Source of the DNA: JANQQJ01 sp046290575
Lineage (GTDB): Bacteria > Pseudomonadota > Alphaproteobacteria > SMXS01
Direction: 5' to 3'
Length of the DNA stretch: 64,000 bases
NCBI GenBank assembly: GCA_046290575.1
Contig: JBKAGX010000006.1
Span: 141,715 to 205,714 of the forward strand
The position numbers and the translations under genes are program-made. Position 1 is the stretch's first letter. Each line of letters opens with the position of its first letter. Positions 59,474 to 64,000 of this stretch are shown here, in pieces. Under the pieces are notes generated by a model that saw only the letters and a program-made list of their open reading frames with translations, searched no databases and was not told the DNA's origin.

Positions 59474-59785
59474 ATGTACGATAATAAGCTCGCGGCTAAG
59501 GTCCGCATCCAGACACCACCGGGCGAAATCCTCAAGGAAGAGTTTCTCACGCCGCTTGGTCTCTCTGCTAACAAATTGGCAAGCCATATCGGCGTGCCCG
59601 CCAACCGCATCACCGGGATCATCAACGGCACCCGGGGAATAACGCCCGATACAGCAATTCGGCTCGGCCAGGCGTTCCGGACGACCGCGCGATTTTGGCT
59701 CAATCTGCAACAGAACTACGATCTCGCCGTTGCTGAATTGGAAGTTGTTAAGGAAAAACCCATCGAAGCCATCGCTGCAGCATAG
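59474..59785 (+). CDS. higA: HigA family antitoxin
   Basis: 103 residues. HigA pattern: PPGEILKEEFLTPLGLSANKLASHIGVPANRITGIINGTRGITPDTAIRLGQAFRTTARFWLNLQ, an XRE-type helix-turn-helix with the family GEIL start. Neutralises HigB and represses the shared promoter. 18 bases after higB. Confidence 0.94.
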   Translation: MYDNKLAAKVRIQTPPGEILKEEFLTPLGLSANKLASHIGVPANRITGIINGTRGITPDTAIRLGQAFRTTARFWLNLQQNYDLAVAELEVVKEKPIEAIAAA

Positions 59786-59794
59786 ATCGCTGGC

Positions 59795-59857
59795 GCGGAA
59801 GAACCCGTCACTATGCGCGACCCGGTCCCCCAGCCGGTGAAACAGGCGGCGGAGTAA
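59795..59857 (+). pseudogene. gor 3'-end remnant
   Basis: Frame reads AEEPVTMRDPVPQPVKQAAE then stop, which matches the gor C-terminus EEFVTMRDPEP. In nucleotides, the stretch GCGGAAGAA...GACCCGG is nearly identical to gor 59077-59107 with three differences. It has no start and follows higA directly. It marks either a duplicated target of integration or the original gor end displaced by higBA. Confidence 0.75.
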
Positions 59858-59887
59858 ACCGGTAGATCAACAATCTCTCAATGACCG

Positions 59888-60658
59888 ATGGTGTTGAGTC
59901 AAAAAGAACTGGAGCTAAAGACCGTGCAGGCGAGCCTTAAGAGGCTGGATATTGCATCAGAGCCTGTGCTTGTCGCGAATGACCCACCGGACGTCGAATT
60001 TTTGCACGGCGGAGTGCGCATCGGTGTCGAAGTAACTCACTATCATCAGACGCGGTTGGTTGGCGGAAAATTTACGCTTAGACAGGTCGAGATGCACTGG
60101 GAGGAATTTCGCGAGTATGCGTTTGAGTATCTTCGTGCCAACCACGCTAGCCTGCTTGGTTACAATATCCTCCTCCAATTCAGAAATCTCAGCGTCCCCA
60201 AAAAGGAGGATTGGGAGGCATTTGTTGTTGAAGTGGAAGGCCTTTTGTCACGGCATGAAAAGGCCATCGGGGACAAGTTGACTGAGATCCAGACTTGGAA
60301 CGCCGGTCCACTTTTGTCTACTCACCTAACAGTCATATACGCGTCCAGATGGAAAGCAATCGGGCGATGGGATTCGAACCTTAATGCTGGGTCGGTGGGG
60401 GCCTCTGAGGAGGAACTCGTAAAAATTGTTAGTTCAAAGTCAACGAGACTGCAGAATCAGAATTTTGATGCAAACTGGTTGCTGATTGCAGGAGGCGGAC
60501 GGATTTCAGGGACGATTGCGGCATTTTCAGACGAGCGCCTTAACGCGTTCGAGCGCCTTGCCGAATGCTTGAATGCCTCGGATTTCGCGGAGGTGCACAT
60601 ATTTGACTACGACGCTTACTACATCTGGAGACGCGGCCTTGATTGGAAAAGTCTGTGA
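59888..60658 (+). CDS. Unrecognised protein, possible PD-(D/E)xK-like fold
   Basis: 256 residues, ATG GTG start at 59888. The stretch NDPPDVEFLHGGVRIGVEVTHYHQTR has the PD...ExT spacing seen in PD-(D/E)xK nuclease-like domains, but the usual Lys is a Thr. The rest is mixed, Trp-rich (EMHWEEFREYAFEYL, DANWLLIAGGGRIS, DAYYIWRRGL). Base composition is visibly lower in GC than its neighbours, suggesting transfer. It follows the gor remnant and may belong to the same mobile segment. Function unknown. Confidence 0.7.
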   Translation: MVLSQKELELKTVQASLKRLDIASEPVLVANDPPDVEFLHGGVRIGVEVTHYHQTRLVGGKFTLRQVEMHWEEFREYAFEYLRANHASLLGYNILLQFRNLSVPKKEDWEAFVVEVEGLLSRHEKAIGDKLTEIQTWNAGPLLSTHLTVIYASRWKAIGRWDSNLNAGSVGASEEELVKIVSSKSTRLQNQNFDANWLLIAGGGRISGTIAAFSDERLNAFERLAECLNASDFAEVHIFDYDAYYIWRRGLDWKSL

Positions 60659-60756
60659 ACTCAAGCACTACGTATCCCAACAAAAACTAGCAAAACCTTG
60701 CCCTAGCGCGTATATGAAGCGCCCTTGGCCAGATTTGAAGCAGATAGGCGCGACCC

Positions 60757-62136
60757 ATGAGCACGACTTGGTCGCCGGAAAGCTGGCGCAGCCTTCCGGC
60801 CAAACATATGCCCGACTATCCCGACAACGAGGCGCTGGCCGCCGTTGAGCAGACGCTCGCCGGTTATCCGCCGCTGGTCTTCGCGGGCGAGGCGCGTCAA
60901 CTCAAGGCCCAGCTGGGCGAGGTGGCGCAGGGCCGCGCGTTCCTGCTGCAGGGCGGCGATTGCGCCGAAAGCTTTGCCGAATTCCACCCGGACAATATCC
61001 GTGACACCTTCCGCGTGCTGCTGCAGATGGCGGTGGCGCTGACCTGGGCGGCGTCGTGCCCGGTGGTGAAGGTGGGCCGCATGGCCGGCCAGTTCGCCAA
61101 GCCGCGGTCCAGCCCCGTGGAAGAAGTGAACGGCGTGTCGCTGGATTCCTACAAGGGCGACATCATCAACGGCATGGATTTCACCGAGAGTGATCGCGTG
61201 CCGGACCCGCAGCGGCTGCTGCAGGCCTATTCGCAGTCGGCGGCGACGCTGAACCTGATCCGGGCCTTTGCCCAGGGCGGGTTTGCCGATCTGCACCGGG
61301 TGCATGGTTGGACGCAAGGCTTTGTCGCCAATTCACCTGCCGGTCACCGCTATCAGGAAATGGCCGACCGGATTTCAGAGGCGCTCAACTTCATGGCTGC
61401 CTGCGGGATTACCGAAGAAACCGCGCCCGCACTGGGCCAGACAGAGTTCTACACCTCGCATGAGGCGTTGCTGCTGGGCTATGAGCAGGCGATGACCCGC
61501 GTCGATTCAACCTCGGGCGACTGGTACGATACCTCCGCCCATATGGTCTGGATCGGGGAACGCACCCGCCAGCTGGACGGTGCGCATGTGGAATTCGCCA
61601 AGGGCATCAAGAACCCGATCGGCTGCAAGGTCGGCCCGACCATGGAGCCGGACGATCTGATCCGCCTGATCGATGTCCTGAACCCGGAAAACGAACCCGG
61701 CCGCCTGACGCTGATCACCCGCCACGGTGCGGAAAAGGTCACCGAAACCCTGCCGCCGCTGGTGCGCAAGGTGAAGCAGGAAGGCCGCGAGGTGGTCTGG
61801 TCCTGCGATCCGATGCACGGCAACACCATCAAGTCGTCCAGCGGCTACAAGACGCGGCCCGTGGACCGGATCCTGGCCGAGGTACAGGGCTTCTTCCAGG
61901 TGCACCAGGCCGAAGGCACCTATGCCGGCGGCGTGCATTTCGAGATGACCGGCAAGGACGTCACCGAATGCATGGGCGGCGCGCAAGAGATCACCGCGGA
62001 AGATCTGGCGGATCGCTATCACACCCATTGCGACCCGCGGCTTAACGGCTCCCAGGCGCTTGAACTGGCGTTCCTGATTGCCGAAGGCATCAAGAAGGAG
62101 CGTGAAGAGCTGGGGCAAGTGGCGGCTGCGTCGTAG
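60757..62136 (+). CDS. Class II DAHP synthase (plant type)
   Basis: 459 residues. Class II (AroH/plant-type) motifs: LLQGGDCAESFAEFH (metal Cys), VVKVGRMAGQFAKPRSSP, IWIGERTRQLDGAHVEF, VWSCDPMHGNT and GGVHFEMTGKDVTECMGG. It joins PEP and erythrose-4-phosphate in the first step of the shikimate pathway. ATG 60757 follows an AT-rich stretch. Relates to aroC at 22681. Confidence 0.95.
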   Translation: MSTTWSPESWRSLPAKHMPDYPDNEALAAVEQTLAGYPPLVFAGEARQLKAQLGEVAQGRAFLLQGGDCAESFAEFHPDNIRDTFRVLLQMAVALTWAASCPVVKVGRMAGQFAKPRSSPVEEVNGVSLDSYKGDIINGMDFTESDRVPDPQRLLQAYSQSAATLNLIRAFAQGGFADLHRVHGWTQGFVANSPAGHRYQEMADRISEALNFMAACGITEETAPALGQTEFYTSHEALLLGYEQAMTRVDSTSGDWYDTSAHMVWIGERTRQLDGAHVEFAKGIKNPIGCKVGPTMEPDDLIRLIDVLNPENEPGRLTLITRHGAEKVTETLPPLVRKVKQEGREVVWSCDPMHGNTIKSSSGYKTRPVDRILAEVQGFFQVHQAEGTYAGGVHFEMTGKDVTECMGGAQEITAEDLADRYHTHCDPRLNGSQALELAFLIAEGIKKEREELGQVAAAS

Positions 62137-62165
62137 ACGCGGGTTCGTCTCCCACTTAAGTTGTC

Positions 62166-62229
62166 GTCATCCCTGCGTAAGCAGGGATCTCGACACGCGG
62201 CCTGAGATTCCCGCCTTCGCGGGAATGAC
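62166..62229. repeat. Palindromic double-hairpin repeat
   Basis: Two perfect hairpins, ATCCCTGC-GTAA-GCAGGGAT and ATTCCCGC-CTTC-GCGGGAAT, within a larger imperfect palindrome that begins GTCAT and ends ATGAC. It lies between DAHP synthase and nadE. The sequence resembles a repeat common in many bacterial genomes (REP/MITE-type). It may end the upstream transcript. Confidence 0.65.
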
Positions 62230-62244
62230 AGTAAGTGGACTGCC

Positions 62245-63942
62245 ATGACCGACACACTCAACATCGCGCTGGCACAGCTTAACCCCGTCGTTGGCGACGT
62301 CGCGGGCAATATGGCCGCGGTCCGTGCCGCGCGCACGGAAGCCGCCGGGATGGGTGCCGATCTGGTGGTGTTCTCCGAACTGGTGCTGAACGGCTATCCG
62401 CCGGAAGACCTGATGCTGAAGCCCGCCTTTCACGACGATGTGGAAGAAGCGGTGCTGAAGCTGGCGGCGGAAACCGCCGACGGCGGCCCGGCGATGCTGA
62501 TCGGATCGAGCTGGCGCGAAGACGGCAAGGTCTATAACGCTGCGCTGCTGCTGGACGGGGGCGAAATTGCCGCCAAGCGCTACAAATACGATCTGCCCAA
62601 TTATGGCGTATTTGACGAGATCCGCCTGTTCGAGCCGGGACCGTTGCCCGGCCCGATCAATTTCCGTGGCGTTCGGCTGGGCGTCATGGTCTGCGAAGAC
62701 ATGTGGACCGCCGACGTTAGCGAGTGCCTGCAGGAAACCGGCGCCGAGATCATCATCGTGCTGAACGGTTCGCCGTTCGAGGCCGGAAAGTTCGACAAGC
62801 GGACCAGTCTGGCCGTCGCCCGCGTTGCCGAAACCGGCCTGCCGCTGATCTATGTCAATCAGGTCGGCGGTCAGGATGAACTGGTGTTTGATGGCACGTC
62901 TTTTGTCATCAACGCCGACCATTCCGTCGCGGCGCGCCTGCCGGCCTGGGAAGAGCGTATCGCGCTGACCAAATGGGAACACCACGATGAGGCATGGGCC
63001 TGCGCTGAAGGCGAAAAGATCGGCTATCCGGAAGGTCTGGAAGCGATCTATCAGGCGATGATGCTGGGCCTGCGCGACTATGTGAACAAGAACCGCTTTC
63101 CAGGCGTCGTGCTCGGATTGTCCGGCGGCATCGACAGCGCCATCACGGCCGCCGTGGCCGTCGATGCGTTGGGGGCTGACCGGGTGCGCTGCGTGATGAT
63201 GCCCTATCGCTTTACCAGCGAGGAAAGCCTGAAAGACGCCGCCGATTGCGCCAAGGCGCTCGGCGTTCACTATGACATTATTCCCATTGAGGCTGCGGTC
63301 ACCGGCTTTACTGAAATGCTGGCGCCATCTTTCGAAGGGCACGCGCCGGATATCACTGAGGAAAACCTGCAGTCCCGTGCGCGGGGCATCACCCTGATGG
63401 CGCTCTCCAACAAGTTTGGCGATATGGTGCTGACCACTGGCAACAAGTCGGAAATGTCCGTCGGCTACGCCACCATCTATGGCGACATGTGCGGCGGTTA
63501 TTCGGTGATCAAGGACGTTTACAAGACCACGGTTTATGAGCTGTCGGCCTGGCGCAACGAAAACCTTCCGGCAGGCGCGCAGGGCCCGGCGCAGATCGTC
63601 ATTCCGCCGAACATCATCACCAAGGTGCCAACCGCCGAACTGCGGGAGAACCAGACCGATCAGGACAGCCTGCCGCCCTATGATGCGCTCGATGACATCC
63701 TGACCTGCCTGATCGAAGACGAAATGGCGTTCGAGGAGATCGTCGCGCGCGGCCACGCGCCGGAGACCGTGCAGCGCATCGAGCATTTGCTCTATGTCGC
63801 CGAATACAAACGCCGCCAGGCCCCGCCGGGGGTAAAGATCACCGGCAAGAATTTCGGCCGCGACCGCCGCTACCCGATCACCAACGGCTTCCGCGACGCC
63901 CGCCCGGCCGAGTCGCACCATGAATTTGGGGACAAGGGGTGA
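62245..63942 (+). CDS. nadE: Glutamine-dependent NAD+ synthetase
   Basis: 565 residues. N-terminal nitrilase-type glutaminase: Glu in VVFSELVLNGYPPEDLM, Lys in KRYKYDLPNYGVFDE, Cys in LGVMVCEDMW. C-terminal synthetase: P-loop LGLSGGIDSAITAAVAVDAL and TGNKSEMSVGYATIYGDMCGG. It amidates nicotinate adenine dinucleotide with Gln and ATP. Final step of the NAD pathway whose early enzymes are nadA and nadC. Confidence 0.96.
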   Translation: MTDTLNIALAQLNPVVGDVAGNMAAVRAARTEAAGMGADLVVFSELVLNGYPPEDLMLKPAFHDDVEEAVLKLAAETADGGPAMLIGSSWREDGKVYNAALLLDGGEIAAKRYKYDLPNYGVFDEIRLFEPGPLPGPINFRGVRLGVMVCEDMWTADVSECLQETGAEIIIVLNGSPFEAGKFDKRTSLAVARVAETGLPLIYVNQVGGQDELVFDGTSFVINADHSVAARLPAWEERIALTKWEHHDEAWACAEGEKIGYPEGLEAIYQAMMLGLRDYVNKNRFPGVVLGLSGGIDSAITAAVAVDALGADRVRCVMMPYRFTSEESLKDAADCAKALGVHYDIIPIEAAVTGFTEMLAPSFEGHAPDITEENLQSRARGITLMALSNKFGDMVLTTGNKSEMSVGYATIYGDMCGGYSVIKDVYKTTVYELSAWRNENLPAGAQGPAQIVIPPNIITKVPTAELRENQTDQDSLPPYDALDDILTCLIEDEMAFEEIVARGHAPETVQRIEHLLYVAEYKRRQAPPGVKITGKNFGRDRRYPITNGFRDARPAESHHEFGDKG

Positions 63943-63971
63943 CAGTTTACGCCTTAACCCCCTCACCCTGT

Positions 63972-63994
63972 CCCTCTCCCCGGCGGGGAGAGGG
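63972..63994. repeat. GC-rich hairpin at window end
   Basis: CCCTCTCCCC and GGGGAGAGGG form a perfect 10-bp stem around GGC, following CCCTCACCCTGT. This kind of hairpin repeat is widespread after genes in GC-rich bacteria and may serve as the nadE transcript end. It probably continues beyond the window. Confidence 0.6.
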
Positions 63995-64000
63995 GACGCG

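Noticed and set aside
62167..63966. 599-residue open frame on the minus strand opposite nadE
   Set aside because: It mirrors the complete, motif-intact nadE gene; long antisense frames are expected in GC-rich DNA and it has no recognisable domain.
1..64000. CRISPR arrays, insertion sequences, rRNA genes
   Set aside because: No regularly spaced direct repeats, no transposase gene with terminal repeats and no rRNA sequence seen anywhere in the window.

Overview
The window is a gene-dense, GC-rich stretch of a bacterial chromosome. It fits an alphaproteobacterium: a GAAC-N7-GAAC LexA-type box, alphaproteobacterial-style gene orders (xseB-ispA-dxs-tlyA; ispB-DUF2007-trmN6), a plant-type (class II) DAHP synthase, nadA-nadC and a TonB-dependent receptor. 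The genus cannot be assigned from sequence reading alone. Almost all of it is housekeeping metabolism on both strands. No gap between genes exceeds about 220 bases.

Layout. 1-5.5 kb: end of an SDR gene, an alpha/beta hydrolase, a TonB-dependent receptor and a divergent TetR regulator, then a coiled-coil protein. 5.5-12.7 kb: a possible tiny membrane protein, a DUF945 protein, tsaC/sua5 with an FAD-linked oxidase, and a metallo-beta-lactamase-fold hydrolase with an acyl-CoA ligase. 12.7-18.3 kb: a Phd/VapC toxin-antitoxin pair runs by overlapping stop/start codons into an HDAC-like deacetylase, xseB, ispA, dxs and tlyA. 18.3-22.6 kb: an ABC transporter, a 4Fe-4S RNA methyltransferase and two tandem small cytochrome-like proteins, one without its heme site. 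22.6-35.7 kb: aroC, fabI, pdxH, a CDF transporter, an ArsC/Spx-like protein, SDR, crotonase and GNAT proteins, nadC, nadA, an aminotransferase and an MBL hydrolase.

35.8-45.8 kb: a small single-helix membrane ORF behind a LexA-type box, a four-PAS hybrid histidine kinase, and a lipid cluster (MarR regulator, lipase-like hydrolase, wax ester synthase/DGAT, SDR) divergent from an acyl-CoA synthetase across an operator-rich gap. A class III aminotransferase follows. 45.9-53 kb: tRNA-Pro(CGG), ispB, a DUF2007 protein, trmN6, then the most unusual locus of the window. This is two tandem exported Cys-containing proteins with twin-arginine-like leaders, followed by a PqqD-like (RRE) protein, an HprK-related kinase and a nucleotidyltransferase (HPr-rel-A type). 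A 2-hydroxyacid dehydrogenase and tRNA-Val(CAC) follow.

53-64 kb: gph, glmU-glmS (UDP-GlcNAc synthesis), a secreted protein, gor with a higBA pair set between gor and a second copy of the gor 3' end, an unrecognised lower-GC gene, class II DAHP synthase and nadE. Palindromic intergenic repeats sit at about 0.5, 44.3, 46.0, 62.2 and 64.0 kb.

The main candidates for new biology are the HPr-rel-A locus with its paired substrates (about 48.2-51.8 kb), the SOS-boxed small membrane ORF (35.8-36.0 kb), the heme-less cytochrome paralogue (21.9-22.3 kb) and the higBA insertion at the gor 3' end (59.1-59.9 kb).
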